Assembly (NCBI GenBank): GCA_950097015.1
Contig: CATNEN010000001.1
Location: 17,860,501 to 17,924,500, forward strand
Length of the DNA: 64,000 nucleotides
From: Macrostomum hystrix
Taxonomy: Eukaryota > Platyhelminthes > Macrostomidae
Direction of reading: 5' to 3'
The notes below the pieces were generated by a model. It saw only the letters and a program-made list of their open reading frames with translations, was not told the DNA's origin and searched no databases. The position numbers and the translations under genes are program-made. Shown piece by piece: positions 12,306 to 24,465 of this stretch. Every line of letters starts with the position of its first letter. Positions within the stretch are counted from its first letter, which is position 1.

Positions 12306-12309
12306 CAAA

Positions 12310-12715
12310 CAAATTCGTCTAATTTTTATAGATACTGATAAATATGGTATTCCTCAAATTTCTCGATCCTATTAAATGGAATATTTTTCATGTCGTGCGT
12401 CCAAGGTAGAATGAATTGAAAATCTAATCATTTTAAATACTTTACTTAGCAGTATTAAATTAGAGTGGACATTCCAGTTGGGGCTTGCCCCATTTTCCGA
12501 TCGGATGTTTCGCACGCTGACTACCAGCGTTAGGGATCGAGGTCGTTTAGAACTTATATTGATTAAACTGGGCAAAATGTAGCCGAAAAGTTATATTAAA
12601 ATGTAGACTTTTACTATTTAAAAGTATATTTGCGATAATCAAAACTTCAAATCCAGCTGCAAAAGAACTTATTACACAAAGTGCTTTTTATTTGTTTACC
12701 CAGCTCAAAGCAATC
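12310..12715. other. AT-rich spacer, no gene seen
   Basis: It lies between the 20-bp satellite and the 3' end of the minus-strand gene, and would contain that gene's 3' UTR. No canonical polyadenylation signal is obvious right after the stop. Confidence 0.4.
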
Positions 12716-13849
12716 TCAAGATAAGCCGCGAATCGGCGGCACCCTGCCAGTTTGCATCCACTCCGATACCAATCGAGCGTTCTGCGCCACATTCAGCATT
12801 TGGCGGGACATGACGCTCGCCGGATCGTGCTGCAACAGCCGCTGCTCCGTAGTGCCCCTGCGCACCCTCCTAGTCAGGCCTCGGAGCCATTCGGCTTGGT
12901 CAAGACGTTGTCGAACTGCTTGACATTTTTCGCATCTCGCCGGGTTGTGCATAGCCGCTGATGTCAGTACTCGACCACCGCGACGCAGACTGTCTACTAG
13001 AAGCTGCTCGACAGTGAGGCGAGGAACTTCTAAGCCGATTGTTGTTGGTAAAATAGGAAAATAGCTGTTGGGGTGATGATGCGAGTCTACTGCAGGTTTG
13101 AAGGGCTTCGAGCGCAGTCGTCTGAGCAGAGCTCGCGCAGTCGCCTCGGCGCTCTGCGCATCGACGAATGCCTCCGACGGCTGCAGCGCCGATGACTTCG
13201 TCTTCGGCAGCAGGGCTGGAGGTGAAGTCGATTCAAATGACGACTCGCTGCGAGCTGTACGAGCCAGACGCTCGTGAGCGTCATCTAGGAAGCGATACTC
13301 TGCCTGCACTTCAGCGTTAGCAGCCGTCAGCTCTTCGATCGACATAATTCGCAGGCGACTCATTGTGCCGTTCAAGCCGTCGCAATTCGATGACGATGAC
13401 GAATCCTCGCTTGCTGATCGCCGACTTTCTGTTCTTGTTCGCCGAGCTGAACGCGAGTTTGTCACGGTTCCAGTGCCAGTTGTTGTAGCTTCGAAGCTGC
13501 TCGAGTAGCTGACTGAGGCCTGATTCGCCGTTGAACGCCGGGATCTGGCAGTGAGCAGGGGCTGCGCAGGAGCGCCTAGCAGCACACCCAGATGAGCTTC
13601 AGCATCGTCAGCAGACTCGCCGTTCTCCTCGCCTCGGAAGAGCAGGGTTGGCGCGTAGATGCAGATTAAACGCTTATGTGGCTCGTCGTGATAGCGGTAA
13701 GACACGGCAGCATCGTCTGGATGCTCGTCAGTCTCGCTGGAGTCAGTCTGCTCTGCTGCCGCTCGCAGCGATCTGTCTGAGTTGCTGATGCCAGTTGAAC
13801 TGTGGAAGTCCTCGGCATAGCTGGCTCCTGTAGCTAAGGAGTCTGACAT
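12716..13849 (-). CDS. Intronless gene, 377-aa protein of unknown function
   Basis: A single minus-strand frame of 377 codons with GC-rich third positions in an AT-rich setting, so it is very likely real. The N-terminal 60 residues are acidic and Ser/Thr-rich (phosphorylation-prone). Residues about 120-160 are Ser/Arg-rich. A helical segment that may form a coiled coil lies near 165-200 (SIEELTAANAEVQAEYRF). The C-terminal third is basic and contains a single CEKCQ motif within PARCEKCQAVRQRLDQAEW, one CxxC pair that is not enough for a zinc finger. No signal peptide or membrane segment is seen. I recognise no family. The absence of introns, beside intron-rich neighbours, could mean a retrocopy or a lineage-specific gene. 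Confidence 0.7.
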   Translation of the reverse strand: MSDSLATGASYAEDFHSSTGISNSDRSLRAAAEQTDSSETDEHPDDAAVSYRYHDEPHKRLICIYAPTLLFRGEENGESADDAEAHLGVLLGAPAQPLLTARSRRSTANQASVSYSSSFEATTTGTGTVTNSRSARRTRTESRRSASEDSSSSSNCDGLNGTMSRLRIMSIEELTAANAEVQAEYRFLDDAHERLARTARSESSFESTSPPALLPKTKSSALQPSEAFVDAQSAEATARALLRRLRSKPFKPAVDSHHHPNSYFPILPTTIGLEVPRLTVEQLLVDSLRRGGRVLTSAAMHNPARCEKCQAVRQRLDQAEWLRGLTRRVRRGTTEQRLLQHDPASVMSRQMLNVAQNARLVSEWMQTGRVPPIRGLS

Positions 13850-15924
13850 GTTGCAGTCAGTGCTTGAGAAATTAAAACACGCTTTTGTGTAAATATCTTA
13901 TCCTCTGACCAACGATTTGCAAGCCTGAAGCGTATTATTGTATCAATGCCTTTGTGTTGTTTCCTTGTATGTTCTCTCTTTCTGAATTTTTTCTCTCCAC
14001 TCTTTTCTCTGCATGCCTATCTCTCTCTCTCTTTAGCCACGAGCTGCGCCTGCCTATCCACTGAGTACACTTCAGGTGTACGCAGAGCTGATGAGCAGCG
14101 GCACTGACAAATTGGCATGGAGTTGGCATAGTACCGACTCTCCTCTCTTCTCTTTTAGCCACTCTATCAATGCTGTACATGAATGCTCTGCACTGTACAT
14201 TACCTTTCGCGTGGCTCTGCTTTATAGATTTTACAAACTTTTAATCGGGATATGATGGCAATGTGAGGGATTAACAAGTATTATGATCGCAATTAAGTGT
14301 CTTTCTCGTGGGCCACAAAATACCACAAAGTACTATCGATTGCAATTTAGATTTATAGACCCATTCAAAATACTTATCGAAGGTCTTACAGCTGATAAAA
14401 CCAAATAGATAAACAATCGAGTCTAATTGAGCTACGAGGAAAAGTCTTGGGTTGGAATTCGAACTCCAGACATCTCTGTTAAGAAGACTAAATGTATAAG
14501 TGGCTAGAAAGCTTAAAATGGTCTGCATTAAGGTCAAGCGACCCTGAACCAAGGACTACTAAAATAACCTATCTTTAATTTAGTAGTCCTTGCACTGAAC
14601 TAAAACTACCACTCTAAAGAATACGCTCATGTTCATGTTCTGAGATTAACTGTAATCGGTGGAGCGTTACATGTAAATATAGCTCGTATTTATGATCCAA
14701 ATGAAATATCGAGATACAATACACTGGCGCCTCGAGCGCTTGTGAGCTTTAGCTTAATTTACATCAACTGTAAAGATCGATAAACATATTTTACTTTAGG
14801 ACCACTAGAAGAAGTATAGCTTTTTATTCCACTATTTTTGGATTCATCGACATAATGCAGACCTCGTCTTGTCTGCTTCTTGTCTGAGCCAAATCTACAG
14901 CTGCTAGTACGACTTTTCTTTTTTTTAAAGTTATCATTTTTTCCAAGTCGGGTTCGACTCTCGGTTGATCATGTATATTGCTCCAAAAACGACATTGTAC
15001 AAAGATCGAAATATATAAAACCAAGACTAAATATGACAGAGGAAACTCTAATCTAAGAGTGTTGAGATTTCAGTTTCAGTGCCCGAGATTCAAAGCGCAT
15101 CATAAAATATTTGGTTTGATGCAAATTAGGAATTCTAATTTTTCGTAGACGATAAAAGAAATTTGAGGCTGTGATGAGGTCGACTCGTGTTATTACAGAC
15201 ACATAGAAAACTTTTTCGTAAAACACTAGAGCCAATAGAGCATACAGCATAGATATCTATAAATGCAAATTAAATGTATTTTAATCGCCTTTCTTAGGTG
15301 TAAAACTGAAATTTTGTTTTTTCGAGTAAACTTTTTGCACATTTTTAATGGAAATTCTGTCTCGAATGAAATTTATTTCACAGGAATATATTTACCTTTG
15401 ATCGAATACATGTAGAAAATGTCCCGTACCTTTATTTTAATTTAAGCACTCCTAATGTTTCTCTTCTATAAAAAAATTATTTCTCAATGAAAAAATATTT
15501 CAAAAATACTGAGTAACTCATCAAATTCAGTCTTATTAAACCTTAAAAGAAATAAATGCTGTTTTAAGTTTCATTATTTTATATTGGTTGCAAAACTAGG
15601 CCCTAGTCTATTTGTTCCTCAATTCTTTAAGAATTCAAATTTTTCCGGAAAAAAGTTGTATAGTTATGATGAAACATTGTTTATTTCTACATTATTCTCT
15701 TATCTCTATGTCTAGGGTCAAGGCTATAGCATCCCTAGGATATGCCGATCTAAAAAGATGAGAGTCAAGGCTACAACCACCAAGTGCCAAAGAGTCTAAA
15801 TGTTAGGGCATTTTTGTTGGGAAAACAGGTTTATAATAATACCTTGAATTTTTTACTAAATGAAGTGGATGTGATTCTTGTAAATTCACTTGCTTTTAAA
15901 TTGGAAATTAATTTTCAGGCTTTC
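13850..15924. other. Intergenic, no gene seen
   Basis: This lies upstream of the 377-aa minus-strand gene and so probably holds its promoter near 13850-14250, which has CT-rich and TCTCTC tracts. Beyond that it is AT-rich single-copy DNA with many stops in all frames. Confidence 0.5.
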
Positions 15925-17248
15925 ATATCAAAATGACCATGCACCAAAATGGCCACTTGACAAAAATGCTGCATATCACAACAGCAACTATAAATAAAAC
16001 AACTAGGCCTACAGTCTTTGAATTTAACTGTTTAGAATGTAAAGCATAAAATTCTAATTCTGCTAAACTTACAAACATTTAGAAACTTTTTGAAATTCTT
16101 GCTGTGTCAAAAGTATGGTTATGTTGTGGAATTTACAGTATTTAATTGCTTATTTATACCTTTACACCTCACATTTGCACATGGGCTATGTAATTTAGTA
16201 TACTTGCACCATATTTAGCCTAGAAATTATACCCTTTTATTATAATGTCTGATGTCTATTCACATTATAATTATTAAGACTCATTTTGTCTTAATTATTA
16301 AGGATTATTAAGGATATACAATTACAAGTAGTAAGACAAAATCCAACTCCATTGGTTCTTTTTACCATTCAGAGCAAAATTTGTTTATATAGTATATTAA
16401 ATGGTACCTGGACACTTCGTCATCTTACAACTTCGTCATCTAGATGACAATCTGTCCAATATTTCAGAAGGTGGATGACAAAGAGACTTAGACTTGTAGA
16501 CACTTTGTTATCCATTAAACAAAAGTTTTCAAAGTTAGAACAAAACCACCCCTCCTCATATCGTGTTGGCACCTATCTTTTAACTCTTATAGTTATATTA
16601 TAATAAAATCAGTTTTGACACCTATTTTTGACTATTTAGAGTATAAAGTGTGTTCACACCTCTGTCCTACCACCCCACCCTCACTTTATTGATGATAAAC
16701 TTGATTTCTTGTTATTAGCCTAGATGGAATTCTTGTAAAAAATCACAATGCGTTATGTGATTACACCAAAAAAATGTGATTTTGCATAAAAAAATCCGGA
16801 AAAATGTGGCACAGAATTTAATTGCTAATTCTTAATATATGCAAAAGTGCGCTTGAGATATTGGATTTTGCAAAAGATAATCCTACTAGCTAAGATCACA
16901 AAGAAACAAAGAATAAAAAGTAAAAACTAAATAAGGCACAAAAGTAAAAATTCAAAAAAATTCTATAAAAAGTAGAAACTTGTAACATTCTCTAACATAC
17001 GTATTTGGACAAAAATTCAAATCACTACATTGTCTTAGAATGCTTTTTTCGTTATTGTCTTATTGATTACTTTTTTAGATTGGTTTTAAATTGGTTGGAT
17101 GACAAAGTGTCCTACCTTCCAAGTTGATGATAAAGTTGTAAGATGATAAAGTGTCTAAGATCCTATTAAATTAGTACTTTTGTGTGGCCATTATGTCATC
17201 TGGCATTATGCCTTTCAGCCATTTCATTTGTGGCCATTTTGACATATA
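15925..17248. mobile_element. Nested inverted-repeat element (MITE-like)
   Basis: Two pairs of inverted repeats enclose each other. The inner pair is a 31-bp arm at 16410-16440 (GGACACTTCGTCATCTTACA...) matching the reverse complement of 17126-17156 at 26 of 31 positions. The outer pair shares CAAAATGGCCAC at 15945-15956 and its reverse complement at 17230-17241, each beside related CCAT/GTCAAAATG words. The interior is AT-rich with no ORF. This suggests a non-autonomous DNA transposon, or one inserted into another. A clear target-site duplication was not found. Confidence 0.5.
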
Positions 17249-18244
17249 CTGGTTTTTAATACAGTACTTATGGAAATTCAATAATACCTATTATTATATA
17301 TGTAACATTAAAAGCTTAATTGAATCAAATGCTTGACAAAAAATAAATACAAAATTCTGAATTTTAATTTATTTACATATATTACTTTCAAATAAGGAAT
17401 ACAAAATTTTATCAGTAAGTTTAACATATATTTGTATTTTGAAAACTCCAATAGAGTGCTCTTGCACATTACATTGCATATTCTATATTCAGAAAAATAA
17501 ATATATAAAGCCTACATGTGGAGGCATAAAGCAATATACAAATTAGTTAAAAAATTATATAATGATTAGCAAATTTTTAATAAAAAATCAAATATGATTT
17601 ACACATTTTTTACAGTTTTAATTTTTAAATCATAACTTACAATGTTCCACAATGCATTAGGAAAAATTCTGAATTCAAAAGTCTAGTATTTGTCCTAAGA
17701 ATCCTAAATTATTAGAAGCCAACACTAAGCAGTATGCCATGATATTTTGCTCATTAACACTACATGTATACAAATAGAATTACAACTAAATTTTATTGCT
17801 AGAAAGAAAGCAAGATCAAATTAAATTAGTATTTGCTTATGGCTACTCCTTTGCATTCTAATTGCTAGATGTTGACCTTTAGTTGTCCACTTTTTATGTG
17901 TTTACAAGATAATATATTTTCAATATATCTTAATAAAAGCTACAAAATAATTTTCTGATTTTAGGTCTTGTTTTGCACATAGCACATTAGCCTAGTCTCA
18001 TTTGTTTTTCATCAAATGTATAACCTGGTGACTAACTATATCGGTATTAAATAGTAATATATAGTTATAATATTGTTTTATTTGATATGTTGCTTAGATT
18101 TTCTAGTGATCATATAAGTAGATTACTAAGACTATTGTACTTCTTATACCTAGGAGTGTGAGGATAATGATGATCATTAAAGTTATCAAGATTAAGTCGC
18201 CGATTAAAATGTACTAAACATATTTTTTGTTCCCTTTATTGCAG
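17249..18244. other. AT-rich sequence upstream of N-myristoyltransferase
   Basis: Very AT-rich with no exon seen. It ends in a good acceptor (tttattgcag, 18235-18244), so it is either a 5'-UTR intron or an outron removed by trans-splicing. Confidence 0.5.
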
Positions 18245-18252
18245 ACTAACAA
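18235..18252 (+). promoter_or_regulatory. Splice acceptor with 8-nt 5' UTR before NMT start
   Basis: TTTATTGCAG is followed by only ACTAACAA before the ATG. An acceptor this close to the start is common for spliced-leader trans-splicing, though a cis-spliced 5'-UTR exon farther upstream is equally possible. Confidence 0.5.
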
Positions 18253-21200
18253 ATGTCAGGCGAACAAGGTGACACTGCTGGCAGCAGCAGCAGCAAAGCA
18301 CTAGTAAAATCAGCAGCAGGTGGCTCCAAAGTACCCCTGGCTGAAGCATTGAGCGCACTAAAATTGTCAACTGCGTCATCTGGTGCAGCTGAAACGGTGG
18401 CATCGGGCAGTAGTACAAGTGCACCTCGTCGCATGGACGAAGCCAAACAAAGGGAGTACAAATTCTGGGCAACCCAGCCTGTGCCACAGGGCTTCGCTGC
18501 TGAGTCTCAGCCAATTAGCGAGCCGATTGAAGCCGATAAGCCTAAAGAGGAGATTCGTCAGGAGCCCTACGACATTCCCAACATTTTTGATTGGAGCGAG
18601 GTCGACTTAGAAAACGAATCCCAACTGCAGGAGTTGTACACTCTGCTAAATGAGAACTATGTTGAAGATGAGGACGAGTTGTTCAGGTGAGTTTTTCTTT
18701 AGGAACTCACCTTAGGGTCATTCGTGTGTCAGGAACTCACCTGATGGCCATAAGAGTTTCAGAAATTCACCTGATGGTCATAAGAGTTTCAGAAATTCAC
18801 CTGATGGCCATAAGAGTTTCAGAAATTCACTTGATGGTCATAAGAGTTTCAGAAATTCACCTGATGGCCATAAGAGTTTCAGAAATTCACTTGATGGTCA
18901 TAAGAGTTTCAGAAATTCACCTGATGGTCATAAGAGTTTCAGAAATTCACCTGATGGTCATAAGAGTTTCAGAAATTCACTTGATGGTCATAAGAGTTTC
19001 AGAAATTCACTTGATGGTCATAAGAGTTTCAGAAATTCACTTGATGGTCATAAGAGTTTCAGAAATTCACCTGATGGTCATAAGAGTTTCAGAAATTCAC
19101 CTGATGGTCATAAGAGTTTCAGAAATTCACTTGATGGTCATAAGAGTTTCAGAAATTCACCTGATGGTCATAAGAGTTTCAGAAATTCACCTGATGGCCA
19201 TAAGAGTTTCAGAAATTCACTTGATGGTCATAAGAGTTTCAGAAATTCACCTGATGGTCATGGAGTTTGTCAGGAACTCATCTGAGGGTCATGGAGTGTC
19301 AGGAACTCATCTGAGGGTCATGGCGTTTGTTAGGAACTCACCTGAGGGTCATGGAGTGTCAGGAACTCACCTGAGGGTCATGGAGTTTCTCAGGTACTGA
19401 CCTGAGGGTCATGGAGTGTCAGGAACTCACCTGAGAGTCATGTAGTTTGTCAGGAACTCATCTGAGGGTCATGGAGTGTCAGGAACTCACCTGAGGGCCA
19501 TGGAGTGTCAGGAACTCACCTGAGAGTCATGTAGTTTGTCAGGAACTCACCCGAGGGTCATTGGGGTGTCAGGAACTCACCTGAGGGTCATGGAGTTTCT
19601 CAGGTACTGACCTGAGGGTCATGGAGTGTCAGGAACTCACCTGAGAGTCATGTAGTTTGTCAGGAACTCACCCGAGGGTCATTGGTGTGTCAGGAACTCA
19701 CTCTATGATCAGTTACTCTCGTCAGTCTCAAGTGTATTCCCCACGGAACCTACGCTCAGGTTTGACTATTCCCCGGCCTTCTTACGCTGGGCTCTGCAGC
19801 CGCCTGGTTGGCGACCCGACTGGCACGTCGGCGTCCGAGTTCGCAGCAATCGCAAACTGGTTGGCTTCATTAGCGCCATCCCTGCGGGCGTTCGGGTTCG
19901 CGATCGGCGCGTCGACATGGTCGAGATCAACTTCCTGTGCGTGCACAAACGATTGCGCGGCAAACGAGTCGCCCCCGTGCTCATCAAAGAGATTACCAGG
20001 CGGGTGAATCTCACTGGCCGATTTCAGGCTGTCTACACTGGCGGCGTTGTGCTGCCTAAACCCGTTGCCACCTGCCGGTATTATCACAGGTGGGCTTTTA
20101 TCATAGTTGGCTGATTCAAGGCTGTGTACTTACCCTAATTTATAGAGAATTAGAAATCTCATTGCTTAAGAACACCATTTTTCGTACTATTTGTGGGCTA
20201 CAAGCTTGGGTTATTAGTTTTGGCAAATATGCATTGGTCATTGTGACATGGTCGGAACACAGGTGTTTTCATCTGCCCTGACTTTTCTCATCGTCACACT
20301 TTCCTAATCCGTTGTAAATTTTACCCCTCTTCCCCTTTCGTCAGATCGCTTAACCCGCGCAAGCTGGTGGAGTGTCAGTTCAGCTCACTGCAGCGCAACA
20401 TGACCATGGCCCGAGCCATCAAACTGTACAAGCTGCCAGACGAGCCGAAGAATCCTAGCTTTCAGGTCATGCAGTCGAAGCATATGAGCCAGGCATTTCA
20501 GCTGCTCAAAGACTATTTGGCCACGTTTAAGCTGGCGCCTGAATTCAATGGTGAGATTTTTGCGACCATTTTACCTGGCCATCCTTAATCCCGTCTGGAA
20601 TCCCGTCACGAATTTGAGTCTAATCCCAAACCCCCGTCCTTTTTAATCATTATATCTCCTTCTGCTACATCGAAAGTCCCTTCCCAGATCCCCATGTCCT
20701 CCCGAATCCCTTCCCAGATCCCCATGTTATCCCGAATCCCTTCCAAGATCTCCATGTCATCCCGAATCCCTTCCCAGATCCCCATGTCCTCCCGAATCCC
20801 TTCCCAGATCCCCATGTTATCCCGAATCCCTTCCAAGATCTCCATGTCATCCCGAATCCCTTCCCAGATCTCCATGTCATCCCAAATCCCTTCCCAGATC
20901 CCCTTGTCCACCCAAATCCCTTCCCAGTTCCCCATGTCCTCCCGAATCCCTTCCCAAATCCCCATGTCCTCCCGAATCCCTTCCCAGATCTCCATGTCAT
21001 CCCGGATCCCTTCCCAGATCTCCATGTCCTCCCGAATCCCTTCCCAGATCTCCATGTCATTCCAAATCCCTTCCCAAATCCCCATGTCATCCCACATCCC
21101 TTTCCAGATCTCCATGTCATTTCAAATCGCTTCCCAGATCCCCATATCATCCCAAATCTCTTCCCAGATCCCCATGTCATCCCACATCCCTTCCCAGATC

Positions 21201-22676
21201 TCCATGTCATCCCACATCCCTTCCCAGATCCCCATGTCATCCCAAATCCCTTCCCAGATCTCCATGTCATCCCAAATCCCTTCCCAGATCTCCATGTCAT
21301 TTTAAATCGCTTCCCAGATCCCCATGTCATCCCGAATCCCTTCCCAGTTCCTATATGATATTAATTCCCTTCCCAGATCTCCATATCGTCCCAAAGCACT
21401 CTCCATGCCTTCTCATATCCCTTATCATCCTAAATGTCTTCACAGATACGCCAAAAACCTAGTAGGCCTGTTAATTAAAGGGGCTTTACGCCTATAAAAT
21501 CCTTTTTTATTTTGATTCGCTGAATCCCGCATTCAGCAAAGCTCCGATCCCATACGAACTTCCTGACTGTTTTCCACATCCAACAGAGGAGGAATTCGCC
21601 CATTGGTTCACACCTCGCGACGGCATTGTGCAGTCGTTTGTCTGTCTAGACCCGTCAGACAATAGCCGGGTAACAGACTTCGCCTCATTCTACTGCCTGC
21701 CTTCGTCCGTGATCAATCACCCGATTCACAAGACCCTGTTCGCAGCCTATTGCTTCTACAATGTGGCCCGCTCGGTTAGCTGGATAGACCTCATGCGAGA
21801 CCTGCTAGTGGAAGCGAAGCGACGCGGCTTCGACGTTGTCAACTGCTTGGATCTGATGGAGAATAAAAAGTTTTTAACTGATTTGAAATTCGGGGCCGGC
21901 GACGGCTACCTGCACTATTACCTGTACAATTGGCGCTGCTCGGACTTGAGGGCTGAAGATGTGAGTTCTATTCGTTGAGCATGCTAGGAAGCTGTCCTTA
22001 AAGCGGTTGCGGTTAGGAATATTAATTGAAAACCATTGTCTTGAGTTTGTTTTTATGCTTTTATTGAATCCGAAAGGTGTGTAGGGAATCAGATAGGTTT
22101 GTAGGGAATCAGATAGGTGTGTAGGGAATCAGATAGGTGTGTAGGGAATCAGATAGGTGTGTAGGGAATCAGATAGGTTTGTAGGGAATCAGATAGGTGT
22201 GTAGGAAATCAGATAGGTGTAGGAAATCAGATAGGTGTGTAGGGAATCAGATAGGTGTGTAGGGAATCAGATAGGTGTGTAGGGAATCAGATAGGTGTGT
22301 AGGGAATCAGATAGGTGTGTAGGGAATCAGATAGGTGTGTAGGGAATCAGATAGGTTTGTAGGGAATCAGATAGGTATGTAGGGAATCAGATAGGTGTGT
22401 AGGATTTAAAGGATTAAAGGATTTTGCGTGATAATGTTAGTAATATTGGCAGAATAAGAATGTCGTGGTCAGATTATAAATAATTTGTGATTGATTAAGA
22501 TGTTGTGACGAAGGATCCGAGATTTCTTATGTTATAGGAGTTTCGAAGAATCTGTTTAGTCTAAGTCTGTTGTTTGTTTGTTGTTTAATTCTAGGTGTTT
22601 CATTTAATTATCCCTATGTTAATTTTTATGATTAATTGATGACTTCAAATTTCAGGTTGGCCTAGTACTCCAGTGA
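18253..22676 (+). CDS. NMT: Glycylpeptide N-tetradecanoyltransferase (N-myristoyltransferase), 5 exons
   Basis: It transfers myristate from myristoyl-CoA to the N-terminal glycine of cytosolic client proteins. Coding exons are 18253-18686, 19760-20089, 20345-20550, 21587-21960 and 22656-22676, all with GT-AG borders and consistent phases, giving 454 residues, close to the usual length of animal NMTs. Family signatures are present: WALQPPGW near 154-161, EINFLCVHK at 200-208 followed by RLRGKRVAP (acyl-CoA binding), and KFGAGDG at 424-430. The last exon adds only V-G-L-V-L-Q and the stop. In this family the C-terminal carboxylate is catalytic, so the tiny exon is essential, and reading through the exon-4 donor would give a wrong end (VSSIR). 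Introns 1, 3 and 4 each hold a private minisatellite. An acceptor lies 8 bp before the ATG. A possible AATAAA is at 23244. Confidence 0.95.
18697..19710. repeat. 30-bp minisatellite filling NMT intron 1
   Basis: The first block has units of TTCACCTGATGGTCATAAGA plus GTTTCAGAAA. The later block has units of AGGAACTCACCTGAGGGTCA plus TGGAGTGTC variants. It begins within 15 bp of the 5' splice site, and its AACTCACCTGA word is the exact reverse complement of the splice-site sequence TCAGGTGAGTT. Confidence 0.95.
20665..21440. repeat. 30-bp minisatellite in NMT intron 3
   Basis: About 24 units reading AATCCCTTCCCAGATCCCCA plus TGTCATCCCG variants. The long frames seen on both strands here are artefacts of the 30-bp period. 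Confidence 0.95.
22070..22405. repeat. 20-bp minisatellite in NMT intron 4
   Basis: About 16-17 copies of GTGTGTAGGGAATCAGATAG. Occasional T for G and one shortened unit are seen. Confidence 0.95.
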
Positions 22677-23243
22677 AGTTGTTCAAAGTCCATTGCCATC
22701 GTGCAACCAACTGATTCGACACTGCATACTGACAGTAGTATGATGCGAGAATATGTTTTTATTAATACCACGCGTACTCAGACACGATATCACTGAACAG
22801 GTCCCATTGGATATGCTCTAATTGTTTACTCTTGACTAAATTCTATCAACACTTGCTCTTCTTTCCTGCTAGACTGGACTAAAGTGTCTGTTTAGGCCCC
22901 AACACTATCTAGCTGGATAAATGCCCGTGAGTCCTTTTATCCACGCAAGGAGCAGTAGTTTAAATAATTGTATTATCCATTTTTCTAATTTCTTTTGGTG
23001 TTACTATCAGATCGAATGCTAGTTTATTCTGTTCAGCTTTGTGGATTTATATAATTTTTTTATTTAGTCCTATTTCATAAAATACGAATGCTAAGTTGTA
23101 GAGTCAGTAAATTTATTAGCTTATGAATATAACTCTACGCGATTCGTTAAATTTTACTACCCTACTTGTATGTAAAATTGTTTGTTTTGTTAGAAAATCT
23201 TCAATTGTTTTAACTTATGTTAACTTTATGTGTTATGCCGCAC

Positions 23244-23249
23244 AATAAA
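23244..23249 (+). terminator. Candidate polyadenylation signal for NMT
   Basis: AATAAA about 570 bp after the NMT stop codon, in AT-rich DNA with a TGTTATG-rich context. No other well-placed candidate was noticed before the snoRNA cluster. Confidence 0.35.
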
Positions 23250-23482
23250 TGCTTTATATTGCTTAGGCTTGATAGAATTTATGAGTAATACATTCTTGAC
23301 CTTTCATTTTTATATTATTGTTATAAAAATTAAGGCAGTATTCAATCAAAGACTTATGATCAGTCCCCCAATCATGGCACTGAGAGAGACATCCGATTTA
23401 TGAGGATAGAGAAGGCAACCTTTAGAGTCGTATGGGTATTGATCATAGGATAGAGTATTGATCATTTTATTAAGTATCTAAG

Positions 23483-23567
23483 GATGCTATGATGACACTG
23501 ATAGGGACATCTGAATTTGTCCAAAACATATTTGAAGAAATTGGCTACAAGCCATTATCTGAGCGTC
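23483..23567 (+). ncRNA. Box C/D snoRNA, U74-like, type A copy 1
   Basis: C box ATGATGA at 23489, D' box CTGA at 23511, C'-like TGAAGA at 23533 and D box CTGA at 23559. A terminal stem GATGC/GCGTC (one wobble) flanks the boxes. The guide GATAGGGACAT directly before D' matches the conserved guide of U74/SNORD74 (yeast snR64 class), complementary to TGTCCCTATC of large-subunit rRNA. The fifth base from D' pairs with the C methylated in those systems. Confidence 0.85.
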
Positions 23568-24465
23568 GGCATCGTATTTTAATATTTTTGCCACACAGCG
23601 GGATGTATAGAAATTAGACCCGGACAGTTAGTGAAAAATCAACATAGTAAACTCGGTAATCTACACCTCTGCCCTCAATGTACATAGAACTGGGAATCTA
23701 CACCTCTGCCCTCAATGTACATAGAACTGGAATCTACACCTCTGCCCTCAATGTACATAGAACTGGAATCTACACCTCTGCCCTCAATGTACATAGAACT
23801 GGGAATCTACACCTCTGCCCTCAATGTACATAGAACTGGGAATCTACACCTCTGCCCTCAATGTACATAGAACTGGGAATCTACACCTCTGCCCTCAATG
23901 TACATAAAACTGGAATCTACACCTCTGCCCTCAATGTACATAGAACTGGGAATCTACACCTCTGCCCTCAATGTACATAGAACTGGAATCTACACCTCTG
24001 CCCTCAATGTACATAGAACTGGGAATCTACACCTCTGCCCCCAATGTACATGGAACTGGGAATCTATACCTCTGCCCCCAATGTACATGGAACTGGGAAT
24101 CTATACCTCTGCCCCCAATGTACATAGAACTGGGAATCTATACCTCTGCCGCCAATGTACATAAAACTGGGAATCTACACCTCTGCCGCCAATGTACATA
24201 GAACTGGGAATCTACACCTGCCCTCAATGTACATAGAACTGGGAATCTACACCTGCCCTCAATGTACATGGAACTGGGACTCTACATTGAACCGAGAATC
24301 TATACTTGACTAAGTTGTTTTTAACCTAAAATTCTCATATCATTTTTTCAGGTGCCATAAAATGTCTTTTTATGACACTAGTTTCCTTTTTTCTTGTCAG
24401 ACTTTTGACTATTGTTAAATTATTTAGGACTTATAAACTAAAACTTTATTATAACACAAAGACAT

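Noticed and set aside
14936-14965. B-box-like GGGTTCGACTC
   Set aside because: No A box at the right distance and no acceptor stem.
18687-19400. 237-codon open frame directly after NMT exon 1
   Set aside because: It is the intron-1 minisatellite: a 30-bp unit without stops. The true donor and downstream NMT exons explain the region.
20665-21330. Overlapping 169-221-codon frames on both strands
   Set aside because: Repeat of 30 bp inside NMT intron 3. Both strands are open only because the unit lacks stops.
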